From assembly GCA_905116865.2 (NCBI GenBank), contig CAJHNH020008554.1:489751-553750 (forward strand): a DNA stretch of 64,000 nucleotides. Reading direction: 5' to 3'. The notes below the pieces were generated by a model, which worked only from the letters and a program-made list of their open reading frames with translations, had not been told where the DNA came from and did no database searches. The translations under genes and the position numbers were made by a program. How positions within the stretch are numbered: the stretch's first letter is position 1; each line of letters starts with the position of its first letter. The DNA is from Candidula unifasciata. Taxonomy: Eukaryota > Mollusca > Gastropoda > Stylommatophora > Geomitridae. Positions 41,101-52,206 of this stretch are shown here, piece after piece.

Positions 41101-43432
41101 CGGGGCACCAGACTAAACACGAGCAGTCCGAAGGACACAATGTCTGGTTGTCTGTTTGTAGGACAAAAAGTCTGCCCAGGAGGTAATGATTGAGTCTTGT
41201 CACACAGACAATCACTGCCGTAACATAGTGTACCTGGGCTGGAGGCAACTTACTGCTCACACAGCAGTTCGGGTGTAACATCTCGCCATCACACTGTATC
41301 AGACACACCGCAACTGCCGTACCACTGGTATGATATCTGAGAACAAATGGTAATATGATATTAGACAGATTTAAAATAGAGAAACTGGAGAAAAGAGTCT
41401 TGCTTTTGGTGAAAGTCTGATCTAGTTCTCGGTTCAACTCAATTGTATTGGAATGCACCCTTTTTACTGGTATAGTGAAAACTACAGTTTCCTGGATAAT
41501 GTTCGGGGTAAATTGGTTGTAATGATTGATGAGGTCGAGTAAGCTTCGGATCCCCTTATTGTTGGTGGAGTTTTTAAGATTCAAAATTTTGGGAAGATCC
41601 TCAAGATAAATTTGGAATTTTAAGGGTTTTTCTGCAAATCCAAAATGTTGTGTTCCTTGAACATGAGATAATCTATGAGGCATCATTAATAAACATGCAC
41701 ATGTCAACAGTATACATTGCAGTATCAGAAATAATAAAGTATGTTTTATTTTGACCGGTTTGTTGATTATTAGTTGTAGATGCTGGTAAATGTGTGTACA
41801 TCTGCCTGGCACATCAGAGAATACATTACCAATTTCAGCTTTTTGTGTAGATGTTTCTAAAATTTGTTGGGTAATATTAGGTGTAAAGATTTGTTTGGTT
41901 GCAGGTAAGTGTTGTTGTACAGAAAAGAGAATATCTGTCGTATCAACAACATTAGAGTCAGAAATGACAGTTCTATTATGGAACTCCTCAACCACTAATT
42001 TGTCAGTTGGATTTGAAGGAAGTATGAACACTTCTTTAGAATAAACATTATCTGTAGAACTTTCATGTTTATTTGTGTAGGCTTTCTCTGAGAGGTTTGT
42101 TTGAGTTGATGTATTGACAGTTAAAATATTTTTCATACATACACTTTCATTCACATCACTCTCTCTCACTGACTGCTGTCCAGTTACAACATTGCAAGTT
42201 ATGTTGTCTCTCTGCCACTCGACTATCTCACTTTCAGAGACATCCTTTACATTTTTACAGTTGCCAAGGATAATATCAGCAACAGGGTCTGCTAGCACTG
42301 CAAATTTTGTTCTACCTGTGCAGTGAGCTGATTTTAGATTGGCCCATGCCAAATCATACTTTTCTTTCTTCCCTGAAAAGGTTCGACACACAATATGTTC
42401 ACCCGTGAAATCACACGCATTCACTAGACTTTCTCTTATACCAAAAACTGTCGACCCAGAATCCCGTAAAATTGTCACTACTTTTCCATTAACTACTCCT
42501 TTTGTGAACTTCAGCTGGCCATCGAAACTCGTTACAGCATTTGCATCCCCTATCTCACTGTGACCACAGGTCAGATTACCCTCTTCATTAAACCCTCTGT
42601 AGGTCTGGCATCCTGTGTCAGAGAAGTTCACAAGCTCAGCTGAATTTGCTGTAGGTACATCTGCCATACTCCCATCAGAGAACCTACTTCCAGAGTCACT
42701 GCCACTGTCAGATATTTCTGCAGCTGCACTCTGATGCTGTCTTCTTCTCATCTTACAGTCTTTTTGTAAATGATCAATCGAGTCGCACAGTCGACACTGG
42801 AGTGGGTAGTTTACTGTTCTTTTCTCCTGCATTGCTTTCTCCCTCTTACGAAAATGCTCTTCATACTTTGGATTCTGCTCACACCACTGTCGTTGACCAT
42901 GATCTCTCTTACAGTAAAGGCATGTAACTATTGGACCTTTATCTCTTACAGGTCTGTAGCTCTTATACTCTCTTGAGTATTCTCCTTTCTTCTGAGTATA
43001 TTGCTTTTTCCTGTATACAGGTTGTACTGCAGCTCCGTAGCTGATGTCTGCACCCCTGTTGAAACTAAAAATGTTTCTGTGAGCATTCCAGTATGCAGCA
43101 CCTGCATCTTCCATCTGCTTTACTGTTTCAGGTTTTTGCTCAATCAAAAACGTCATCATGCTGCTCGGGACACTTGACAACACCTTGTCTCTTATCAATA
43201 GATCTTTTAACAAATCGTATGATTTGTTCACTTTCGCCGATGTTACCCACTTGTCGAAAGTGGATACCACCTCAGACATGTAATCCAGGAATGTCTGTTC
43301 AGCTTTAGGAATCAAATTTTTAAAGGTATTTCTGTAAGATTCCTCATCTAGGGAGAAATGTTGGAGAATTCTGTCCCTGACAAAGTAATAATCCTCAAGT
43401 TTTTCAGTAGGGATTGTCTCTAGTAATTTCAA
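41087..43432 (-). pseudogene. gag C-terminus - zinc knuckles - protease - gutted RT - RNase H
   Basis: A 781-codon minus-strand frame. Order: gag capsid remainder (1-165); two zinc-knuckle-like motifs, CLYCKRDHGQRQWC (171-184, CX2CX3HX5C) and CRLCDSIDHLQKDC (213-226, CX2CX4HX4C); aspartic protease with ILRDSGST (321-328) and ADIILGNC (385-392). The segment about 530-565 resembles the start of RT, but by 600-645 the text is already the RT connection (KGIRSLLDLINHYNQF), so fingers and palm with the YxDD are deleted. RNase H begins at about 694, where the first catalytic Asp is replaced (LRYHTSGTA). No integrase follows. Overlaps the gag frame upstream in another frame. Confidence 0.85.
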
Positions 43433-44057
43433 AGGTTCCCCCCCCTAAATGTTTTCGGTAAATGAGTGACCACTCTTTAAAAGGGACCTCATAGTGATTG
43501 ACCATACATTCAAAATTTTGTGTCCATGCAAATATGGAATCACCCTGTGTAAAAAATTTTATTAGGCCCTGGTACTTTTTGAACGAAGGTTCAGCAGCCT
43601 TTATCTCAGCCTTACGCATTTGCACCTCAGCATCTCTAGTTGCTTCTATCTCTTTGGCCTTTAGTTCCATCACCAGCCTTTCTTTCTCTAGGTCTGAATT
43701 GCATAACATCTCTTTGAGTCTCAAGGTAGCGGTGTGTTCTAGCTCTTTGTCCTTTATCAACAACTGTACCCTGTCTCTCTCAGCCATCGCAGATAACTCT
43801 TTGTCTTTTAATGCCGCTTGGGCTTCCAGCTCGATCTGCTTTAGTTTACTAGCGGCTTCTAGTTCCAATTTCTTGAGTTCTCTCTCGTCAGCTCTGTCTT
43901 TTCTCTCTTGAAGATCGGCATATTTCTTGTCTGCCCATTCTAGCGCCTTCTCGCCAGTCAGACCATTCTGTTTTGCCATCTCGATGAACTCAGATAGACT
44001 CGACATCTTAATTACAATAACAATGATCTTTCGTTCAAAATAATAATCAACAACCAC
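43404..44057 (-). CDS. gag N-terminal frame (coiled coil)
   Basis: A 217-codon minus-strand frame. The likely start is the second Met (residue 18, about 44006, context AAGATGTCG). Residues about 40-160 are almost continuous charged heptads (ERKDRADERELKKLELEAAS and similar), a long coiled coil as in many mollusc gypsy gags. Then comes a capsid-like start (FFTQGDSIFAWTQNFECMV). The frame breaks at a G8 run (C8 on + at 43438-43445); one G fewer would join it to the next frame. Either a recent indel, a sequencing error or a frameshift site. Confidence 0.8.
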   Translation of the reverse strand: MVVDYYFERKIIVIVIKMSSLSEFIEMAKQNGLTGEKALEWADKKYADLQERKDRADERELKKLELEAASKLKQIELEAQAALKDKELSAMAERDRVQLLIKDKELEHTATLRLKEMLCNSDLEKERLVMELKAKEIEATRDAEVQMRKAEIKAAEPSFKKYQGLIKFFTQGDSIFAWTQNFECMVNHYEVPFKEWSLIYRKHLGGGTFEITRDNPY

Positions 44058-45033
44058 TCAACAAATCACCTGACTAACCGTAGCTGCCACGAACAAAAAT
44101 ACTAAAAATTACAAGTGGCAAGCCCGGAAATCAGTTAAAACAATGCAAATAATTTAGCAACGTAATAAATTCAATACAATAATAATAATAATTATGGAAC
44201 AATTTGGACTGTTCGATACAGAAAAGGGATGGGTCACCGAAACTCAATCGTTACAATTTCCGAACGATGGATGATGATGTGTGTGCACAAAAAAAAAATT
44301 ATTACACAAATGAACGTAAATGATGAATAGGACAGACGAGAAATGAGAAGGACAATGAACGGTGCCAGGGGCTCAAATACAACTGCGTAGAACCCTCGAG
44401 GGCTGGAGAACAGACCACAACAATACACCAAAAGCAAAACAAACTTATCTTCTCTCCAGTCCTTGAATCTTGGCCTCCCACAGAAAGGATGATGAGGATG
44501 ATGATGATGACCGAGAACGACAGGCCTCGGTCGATCGATGTCGGCAGAAACCACACAACAGCCCACAATCTTGACCTTCCTCACACTTTTTACTGTCCGT
44601 CAAACTATTTCTCCTCTACGTCACTAACTTGTCACGACGCAAACGCAGCCCTATCACATTTAGTCATTATTAATTACAATCAGTCGTAACAAATACGAAA
44701 ACGATAACAAACTATCACTTTATAGCGCTACGGGTGATCCAAGCCAACCCCGATGTCGCTATCAATAATTAAGAGTAGGCCCGGACAACGATGCAATATT
44801 TAAGAGAATAAACTCAGCAACGCTATCACAAACTTACTCGATAGCAACATCAAAATTAAGGGATTAACTCAATCACGTTAGCCCTACACTAGTGAACGAC
44901 TAAACTTGAAGAAAAATAAATCAGTCAGCTAAACATACAAACTAATCTGTGTCTCCTATTTAGACAAATACATTGGGTTCACAATTAACGCAGACAACTA
45001 TTACTATCTAGCTACTACTATAGATTCAATTCC
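44058..45033 (-). other. Element leader (5' UTR)
   Basis: About 1 kb between the primer-binding site and gag, without a credible gene. It contains GATGATGAGGATGATGATGATG on + at about 44487. Such a long leader is typical of packaging and primer regions. Confidence 0.55.
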
Positions 45034-45051
45034 CAAGGACGAACGCCCCCA
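45034..45051 (-). other. Primer-binding site, tRNA-Pro-like
   Basis: The minus strand begins TGGGGGCGTTCGTCCTTG, five bases inside the 5' LTR. The + strand extends as GATTCAATTCCC before it, like a tRNA T-arm followed by the acceptor end and CCA. The closest tRNA type I know is proline (GGGGGCTCGTCC); two small differences keep this tentative. Confidence 0.55.
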
Positions 45052-45056
45052 TAATC

Positions 45057-45807
45057 TGTCACAAACCTCTGGTATGACCTTGCCGGTCCGTGGCTCGCTA
45101 ACTAGGCCTATGACAGACAGACTAACCGACAACACACACTGAACCCGAACGCACACAGAGCACACACGACAATCTTTATTGGAAGTACAGGTAATACATA
45201 GACAGTTGACTTCCCGCCGTGTGGCCACCTATTGCCTGGACCCTCTGGCTGAACGGGCTTTACAATCGCCCCGTCCCCAGTACGTGCGACAGGCAATATT
45301 CTGGTGTACAAACCACAATCCGGCAGGATACGCTCTCTTCTATCGCCACGCTGACCCAATCAAACTGTCACAGTCTCTGTCCTAGTGCAGGGTCAGAGTG
45401 TCCAGGTTAGCCACTCTCTCACAGCACATTGACATAAATACTCTACACAAGAACTACCCTATCCTAACACAAAACTGTACATAAACTATCCAGTCACTAA
45501 CAGATATATCCTAACTCTAATACTATAACACAACTGTCTTGCTAAACGTCCTCTCTTCCTGACCGACGCACACCGAATGTCCCTTCTTCCTTCTCCCTCG
45601 TGTCTTGACCCCGTTCACCAGCTCAGTCCCAAAAGCAGTCATCGTGTTACTACAAACACAGTTCGGTCTTTCTTGCTTTATCCTGAGCGCTGGTTTCGCC
45701 GTGCGATCACAGAACGACTTGACCAGTCACGGCCCTGACCTTTGTGTCAACCCTGGTGTCAACACCTACGGTGTGGTACACTGACTGTACTTGATAGGGT
45801 TGTGACA
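45057..45807 (-). repeat. 5' LTR
   Basis: 751 bp, TGTCACAAACC...GGTTGTGACA on +, practically identical to the left LTR. It should hold the element's promoter, but I cannot place a TATA box with confidence. Confidence 0.95.
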
Positions 45808-45812
45808 CATAT
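45808..45812. repeat. Target-site duplication, right (CATAT)
   Basis: Same five bases as 38176-38180. Confidence 0.9.
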
Positions 45813-46203
45813 ATTCTAGGACCATAAATATGAGTGACTTAAAAATTAACCTTTATATTCAGCCAGGCAATTAACTGCGGTTATGTTGTGTGAGTGTCTG
45901 TGTGTGTGTTTATGTGCGTGCATGCATGTGTGCGTGTTTGTGTGTGTGTACATGTATTGATCGGAATTCACAGAAAGGAGTAAACAGTTATAAGGACATA
46001 CCAGACAGCATAAAAATTGAAAGCTATACAAAGATTCATGACCATGTAGCTAGACATTTCTCCTGCATCGAGGCTCTGTCGTCATTTGGAGGTGACAGTG
46101 TTTGGTTTCTGGCATTGTAACACTAGATTTTGATTGTCATGTTATCTAATGTATCCTTATATTTTTCTACTTCTTTCTGTGTGTACCGATTAATAAACAA
46201 AAC
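45813..46203. other. Unassigned stretch with (TG)n
   Basis: TGTGTGTG-rich sequence at 45885-45953. No gene. Confidence 0.4.
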
Positions 46204-46425
46204 AAAAAATAATCAAATGCATGTATACATGCATACATGCACACGCACGCACACACAAACATAAGCACGCACACACACACACACGCACGCACATACTCGG
46301 GCGCGCACACGCACACAAGTATACACGCATACACGCATACATGCAGACACACATACATGCATACATGCACACATACTTACAAGCACACATGCATACATGC
46401 ACAAATGCACACATGCATGCATACT

Positions 46426-46464
<39 letters not shown>
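46204..46464. repeat. (CA)n/(CATA)n microsatellite
   Basis: Alternating CATACATGCACAC-type repeats ending in a pure CA run at about 46428-46464. Confidence 0.95.
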
Positions 46465-46466
<2 letters not shown>

Positions 46467-46544
46467 TGATAAATATGTACTGTATGTTGTTAAATGTACA
46501 ATAAAAACATATGATCACATGAAGACAACATATAGTCGCACAAT

Positions 46545-47300
46545 TACGAGAGATGATGACATCCGGGAAAGAGATGACGACATACGTAGACGAGATGATG
46601 ATATCCGGGCAAGAGATGCCGACATACATAGACAAGATGATGACATCCAGGCAAGATATGATGACATACATAGACGAGATGATGACATTCGGGCAAGAGA
46701 TGATGACATACATAGACGAGATGATGACATCGGCACAAAGGATAACGACATACATAGACGAGATGATGACATTCGGGCAGGATATGATGACATTCATAGA
46801 CAAGATGATGACATCCGGGCAAGAGATGATGACATACATAGACGAGATGATGACATCTGGACAAGATATGATGACATATATAGACGACATGATGACATTC
46901 GGGCAAGAAATGATGACATACATAGCCGAGATGATGACATTTGGGCAAAAAATGATAACATGCGGACAAGAGATGACGACAAACATAGACGAGATAATGA
47001 CATCCGGGCAAGATATGACGACATACATAAACGAGATTATGACATTCGGCAAGAGATGGCATACATTGACGAGATTATGACATCCTGGTAAGATATGATG
47101 ACATACATAGACGAGATGATGACATTCGGGCAAGAGATGACATAAGTAGACGAGATTATGACATTCGGGCAAAAGATGACGACAAACATAGGCGAGATGA
47201 TGACATACGGGCAAGACATGATGACATACATAGACTAGATGATGACATCCGGGTAAGAGATGACGACATTCATAGACGAGATGATGACATCTGGAGGGGG
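46545..47300. repeat. 42-bp minisatellite (~18 units)
   Basis: Units built on ACATACATAGACGAGATGAT and GACATCCGGGCAAGAGATGATG, period 42 bp (14 codons). Point changes and rare indels only. + frames read DDIHRRDDDIRARD; - frames read SSMYVIISCPDVII and HLVYVCHHLLPGCH. The unit lacks stops in most frames, which explains the open frames up to 402 codons on both strands. Confidence 0.95.
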
Positions 47301-47507
47301 GGGGGCAAGAGATAATGTGTACGTCGCTATTCGCTCCATGGTGCTGGATTCTAGTCCCATGTGGGTAAGGTTTTGTGTAACGAGTGCACGACCAATTGAT
47401 CAATCGCATTGCCTCTTTCATGTTTTAACGCCCTGAGATATAAACTTTAATCAGCCTGGATGACAGACTAACCAATGAAGGACCCTTTTCCACACATGCA
47501 GACGCAT

Positions 47508-47748
47508 TAGGCATATAGGGCTAGATCTATATTTTATAAATCATTCGGCACTAGGGGGGTAATGTCGTCACCGTCAAGTCGGCCGCCTTTTCTTCCCAGG
47601 ACTTTATCTGGTATCTATTTAAGACTTGGTCTACCTGCCAGACAGTCTCATTTCTGAAAAGAGAAAAAATCAGGCTTCGTCAGGACCTCAACCAACAATC
47701 TTCGAATCTGCAGGCGAGCGTCCAGCTGCTACACCATGACGGCCCCCA
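47508..47748 (-). repeat. SINE D copy
   Basis: AGGGCTAGATCTATATTTTAT, CATTCGGCACTA, GTCGGCCGCCTTTTCTTCCC and the head GGCGAGCGTCCAGCTGCTACACC (reverse of the A box region). Near full-length. Confidence 0.75.
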
Positions 47749-48719
47749 CAGACTAACAAGACAGATCCACTTACCCAGTTCAACCTCCAAAGAATCAGAA
47801 CATCTGTAACGGCTACATCAGGTGGGTGTCACCTGCAGTTTTGTACGGGCATGGACCTAGACTACGAGGTAGATAGGTAGTGTGCCCCCCAAAAGAATGC
47901 AGTCTGCAGAATTAACACCTCAAGGGTAAGAATAGCCCCCCCCCCCCCCCCACGAACGCGCACATCCCGGAAGCCCCGCTCCATCAATATCACTCAAACT
48001 AGGAGCCCCGACAGTTACACAGTAACCTCAAGTCCGAACCTGGCGGAAATATAGCAGAACACAATCGATTCATTGACATTTTGTTTCCTCAGGGTCTCCC
48101 GGAACTTATCACGAACTCACCCGCACGGCGAAAGTTCCTTCCCCTCACATTTATGCCGCAGCCGTTCGCCTGGCCTATTCTATTTTGTGGGGGTGTTATG
48201 AGATAGCGTCGTTCGGCGTTCGCTCGCCGTATTTAATTTTGTGGTGTCAGTCTTTTGAGGCGTGCAGGTGCCTGTGTACAAGTAAGAAGTACAGCAGGTG
48301 GAATCGCCAGTGGCGCGACTGTTCGTAAGTATGGACACTGATATTTTTTTCTACGTTCATTGGCGGTTTCTTCACCCCAGAAAAAGAAGCCACTGAAAAT
48401 GAATATAGCAGTACAATAACATGACAGTTTCGATACTCACGAACCGTTGGACAAGTAGCACAACGTGAAAATAATCACGTAAGTGAGCGGTGACAGCACG
48501 AGAAAAGAAGAGAGTAGTCAAACCGTTGAAAATAAGGAATATATGACACCCCGGCGACATAGGACAGGCAGTGGTACCGGCCGAGGCGTGAATGGAAGGG
48601 GAAGGAACTCTCACTGTGCGGGAAAGTTCATGATAGGTACCAGTTTTCCATTACTTCCTGATTTTTTTTTTTTTTTCAACAACAAAAAAAATTCACAGTT
48701 AGCGCCCAACACGACAGAT
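47749..48719. other. Unassigned 1-kb stretch
   Basis: A C run is at about 47936-47951. No recognised gene; an 80-codon frame on each strand at 48372-48725 has no known features. Confidence 0.35.
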
Positions 48720-49454
48720 CAGTAAGTTATAATTAGGGCACCTGTAACGGCTGCGGCAGCCGGGTGTAAGCTGTACTCCTATGTGGGTACAGACGGTAGT
48801 GCCCAGTGACGAGTAAACTTTAACCCCCCCCCCCCACCCCCCACCCCCACCCCCCGACCGTGCAACGAATACGGAGTGATGTGAAATGTCACTATAAGAA
48901 TGAAAATTCTCCCAGGTTCAGATCGCAGAAACCCTACTCAACCGTTAGGTTATATTAGGGTGCCCGACGACAGTTAGGAAGTAACTTTCAGTCCAGCTGG
49001 GGTGGAGACTTTAATATTTTTAAATTATGTTATAAAGTGCACAGTGGGTGACTGAATGAGTTTAATCCTACTGGGACCGTGCAACGAGCATTTAACGCAT
49101 GGAGACTCAACATGCCACAGTTAGGATGAGAATCCCCCAGACGCAAGTCCCAGAAGTCGCATTCCCCCTCAAGGTTATATTAGAGCCCCTGACGACGGCT
49201 TCAAAGTAACATGGTCAAGCTGGGATAGAGGCTTTAATTTTTTATTTTTTTTTTGGTCCCATATTGGGACGAAATCACGGTACCACAGCCACCATTCGAA
49301 TGAGGATCAACCCTAGGAAGGTCTCAGAAGCCCCGTTCAACCCATAGGTTGGGTTCTATTAGGGACGCCCGTCACCTGTCAGGCTAAGGCATTTAAAACA
49401 ACAACACAATCGCGTCAAACTTCAGGACTCACAGTATATATTTTGAATTGAGTA
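48720..49454 (+). repeat. Diverged SINE C copies in series
   Basis: Three eroded, same-strand C-type blocks recognisable by GATGAGAATC(C) or GATGAGGATCA, AGAAACCC..TCAACC and GGTTATATTAG phrases (about 48880-49015, 49120-49240, 49300-49400). C runs at about 48825-48855. Confidence 0.55.
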
Positions 49455-49700
49455 CAACAAGGTATGTAGGTAGTTGTACCCCACCAGGACATCAGACAAG
49501 CGATACACACCAGGTGACACAAAGTGCCGCCATGCGGATGAGGATCACCCTTGGAGAGGTCCCGGAAACCTCGTTCAGCCGTAATGCCATATTTAAGGCC
49601 CGCTATATTTAGGGCTCCCGGAAAAAGCCAGGGTGGAGCTTCAAAATAACTAAAAATCTCATCCCACATGGGGACGACAAGGTAAGATCTGAGTAAAACA
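49455..49700 (+). repeat. SINE C copy (fullest)
   Basis: TAGGTAGTTGTACCCCACCAGG, GGTGACACAAAGTGCCGCC, GGATGAGGATCACCCTTGG, TTCAGCCGTAATGCCATATT and GGTGGAGCTTCAAAATAAC. Used here as the family reference. No clear tRNA head. Confidence 0.78.
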
Positions 49701-49839
49701 ACTTTCAAGGAGATTATCGTACACAGGGCATTGCGAGTCCGACTCGTAATTCCAACGTACCGCGATCGAAACCCACTGCTGGCTGCATGGATTTTTATCA
49801 TGGTATGGGGTGTCGCAGGTCGACCCAGCCTAAAATCGG

Positions 49840-49990
49840 TACCAGGATGTATGTCCTGGGGAAGTTAAGACGGCCAGCGTAATGCTGAACACATTACCCA
49901 CCTAGTGCCGATTGATCTGTAAAAATATGCGTGCTCTTACCATATGCCTACTGCGCCTAAAGGCATGAAAAAGGATCTTTACTTACTTTT
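49840..49990 (+). repeat. SINE D fragment
   Basis: CCAGGATGTATGTCCTGGGGAAG, GCGTAATGCTGAACACATTACC, TAGTGCCGATTGATCTG and ACTGCGCCTAAAGGC. Confidence 0.7.
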
Positions 49991-50217
49991 TTTTTTTTTT
50001 TACTTATCGTACACAGGACAAATGACCATACTGAGAAATAAATTTCTTTTGCATACTTTACATCAAATTTGCAATGTAAAGTGTGACTGGTCTCACGTGA
50101 AAGAACAAATCACACATTACGATTTCACTGTAACTGGAAAAGAGAGTTAAACAGAAATGCTTTCATTCTTTAGTTTGCGGCAGTATTCATTAAATACAGT
50201 GGATTGAAAAAGTATTA
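49991..50217. other. Unassigned stretch
   Basis: No recognised gene. Confidence 0.35.
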
Positions 50218-50510
50218 CTGTCTTCTTCTTCTTCTTTGCGTTCACCAGCTGTAAACTCTGGCGGAAAGTTCTGGCTGTTCGTCCACTTCTGAACTGCAGT
50301 CCTACTCCAGAACTTGAGTGTTGCGTGTGCATCAGTTTTACAGATCTGATTCACTTGAATACAGACTGTTGGTTCCTTGCCCCTCAGGCAGATGTACTCC
50401 GACTTCAAAGGAAGCTCCCCAATTAGTCGACTCTTACGACATGCTTTTGGGTAGGCAGTGGGTCTATTCTTGTTTTTCCCACAATGTGGCCCCGGAACCC
50501 ACACAGGGAG
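50218..50510 (+). repeat. SINE A copy (young)
   Basis: Full-length: (TTC)n, GCGTTCACCAGCTGTAAACT, GAACTTGAGTGTTGCGTGTG, CAGATGTACTCCGACTTCAA and TGGCCCCGGAACCCACACAG. Close to the copies at 10675 and 22493. Confidence 0.88.
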
Positions 50511-50807
50511 TATTAATGTACTGGATTTTTCTGTCGATTAACTTTTCAAACCAAAGGGATATAACTAATATTTAATATTTTTACGACTAAGTGAAAGTGT
50601 ATTGTCTTCCTTACCACACACGTTGACTCAAAAAGGGAGAGGGGGGGGGGGGGAGCCGAGAGAGAAAGAGTGAAGGTTAATAACAGATTAGTATCATCTA
50701 CCTTGACGAGGGTGATACGGTGTTTCAAATCCTACAATTTCTAAAGTCATTCTTGTTTATTTAACTTCAACAGACCCGCCTATTTGGATTTAACAAAGTA
50801 TGCTTCT
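50511..50807. other. Unassigned stretch with G run
   Basis: GAGAGGGGGGGGGGGGGGAG at about 50637. No gene. Confidence 0.4.
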
Positions 50808-51003
50808 TCTTCTCCGATCGTCCTAAAAAAGGCGATTGGCATGCTAGGTCCTTCTTTACAGCTAGGTTGCGATATTTGTTCCTTCTGACGCATTACGTCC
50901 AATTTCAGCAACATCCTGACTGGTCGCCTTTTACAACGTGCTTTTAGGGGGCAGTGGGGCTGTTTTTTGTTCCTTAAAATGGGGCCCCGGAAGCCACACG
51001 GGT
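50808..51003 (+). repeat. SINE E copy with A-type tail
   Basis: TTCTTCTTCTCCGATCGTCC, GGCGATTGGCATGCTAGG and CAGCTAGGTTGCGATATTTG form the E body; GGGCAGTGGGGCTG, then GGGGCCCCGGAAGCCACACG, is the tail shared with SINE A. Confidence 0.75.
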
Positions 51004-51444
51004 AAAAGAAAAAGTATTTACATTTGCACTCACCTTGAAAAACTGCCTGTATCCGGATAAATGTTGAAGAAAGTTTTAAAAGGTAACCTCACTGAGAAAA
51101 AGACTTCATCCTGAAAATCCACGAATATTTAAACCTTAAAAACTAAACCACGGCCACGAACAGTAATAATAGGACTTGCTGGTTCAAACGATGGACAAAC
51201 ACTATTAGAAACCAGTAAATGTGTTGTCCACTTGTCTCATGCAGAACGTCGGACAGTTTAATTCACTTGCTCAGTATAAGTAGCCAGTGAGCACGGTTCA
51301 TGTCCCAGGTTTTTTTTTTTTTTTGTCAGACCTAATTTTTTTAGACCAAGCTGGTAGTTCATATCGTTTAGCTTTTGCTGTTATAGTGTTAGATATCTTA
51401 AGATTTATATATATAGATTTATATATATTGATTTTAGTGGGTAC
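51004..51444. other. Unassigned stretch
   Basis: A T run at about 51310-51324. No gene recognised. Confidence 0.35.
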
Positions 51445-51585
51445 CAGGTACAGTCCTGGGAAGTAAAGGCTGCCGGCGTGATGCTGACCGCATCACCCAC
51501 TAAGTGCCATATGGTCTATAGAAATATGGGTCTAGCCCTATATTCCCAATACGCGTGAAGGCGTGGAAAAGGAGACATTTAGTTT
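51445..51585 (+). repeat. SINE D fragment
   Basis: GTACCAGGTACAGTCCTGGG, GCGTGATGCTGACCGCATCACC, TAAGTGCCATATGGTC and TACGCGTGAAGGCGTGG. Confidence 0.7.
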
Positions 51586-51974
51586 TATTTAAATGAATGT
51601 ACCATAAGCGCTGGTACTTGACGCTCAGATCCCTTGAGTTCCCCCCCCCCCCCCCCCCTTCCTTTTTCCCCACTACTTATAAGTTAGCAGTTAACTGAGA
51701 AAACGAACAGTGACGCTTTCACTAAGCGGCAAACTTCTGTTTCTTACACCTCCCACTGGAGAATAGGCTGTCTACCAAGTCAAGCCTAACTATTAATCTT
51801 TCCTTCTGTTTCTTTCTTTTAATAAATCTTCCCGAGTGTGATAATTTTCTGAAAGATAAAACCGCCATTCAGATGAGAATCCTTCTTCTTCGCCTTCTTC
51901 TCTAGTTCCGTTTTGCCATTCAGCTTCAGTTTTGAAGAGGTATTGGATACGAGCATTGGTATGTGCTATATCAG
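51586..51974. other. Unassigned stretch with C run
   Basis: A C run at about 51642-51658. No gene recognised. Confidence 0.35.
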
Positions 51975-52206
51975 GTTAGTTGCGTATCCTTTACAGCACG
52001 TTGCAGAACCAACCTCAACAGCCCCTGGCTGTTGTGTGGTTTTTCTAGGCAAATTTACGTCCAGTAGTTTGCCACTGCCTCTGGACGGTCGGCTTTCTTA
52101 ATACCACTGTCGAAACCAACGCAAGGCGCATGGCCCGCAGCTGGGTTCGAGCCTGACATCCCGGCATTACGAAGCGTTCGCATCGACTTAGCCACAGAGC
52201 CGACAG
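51975..52206 (-). repeat. SINE B copy with tRNA-like head (full length)
   Basis: The minus strand starts TCGGCTCTGTGGCTAAGTCG (A box region) and GGCTCGAACCCAGC (B box), then the body (on +: ACGTCCAGTAGTTTGCCACT, ACCACTGTCGAAACCAACGC), ending at GTTAGTTGCGTATCCTTTAC. The best SINE B reference in the window. Confidence 0.85.

Larger units (their letters stand above)
38181..45807 (-). mobile_element. Young, defective Ty3/gypsy-like LTR retrotransposon (7.6 kb)
   Basis: A complete insertion bounded by two 751-bp LTRs and a CATAT target duplication, with all genes on the minus strand. Order in the element's own sense: 5' LTR (45057-45807), primer-binding site, 1-kb leader, gag (44006 down), zinc knuckles, protease, RT thumb/RNase H remnants ending at about 41005, an A/T-rich 2-kb tail, polypurine tract, 3' LTR (38181-38931). 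The RT palm and the whole integrase are missing. I found only one difference between the two LTRs by eye, so the insertion is very recent and must have been copied by enzymes from a relative. Confidence 0.9.

Noticed and set aside
41790..43308. Four short + frames of 68-84 codons
   Set aside because: Antisense shadows of the retrotransposon gag-pol frame.
46213..47421. A 402-codon minus-strand protein
   Set aside because: It is the 42-bp minisatellite read in one of several open frames; no start context or domain supports it.
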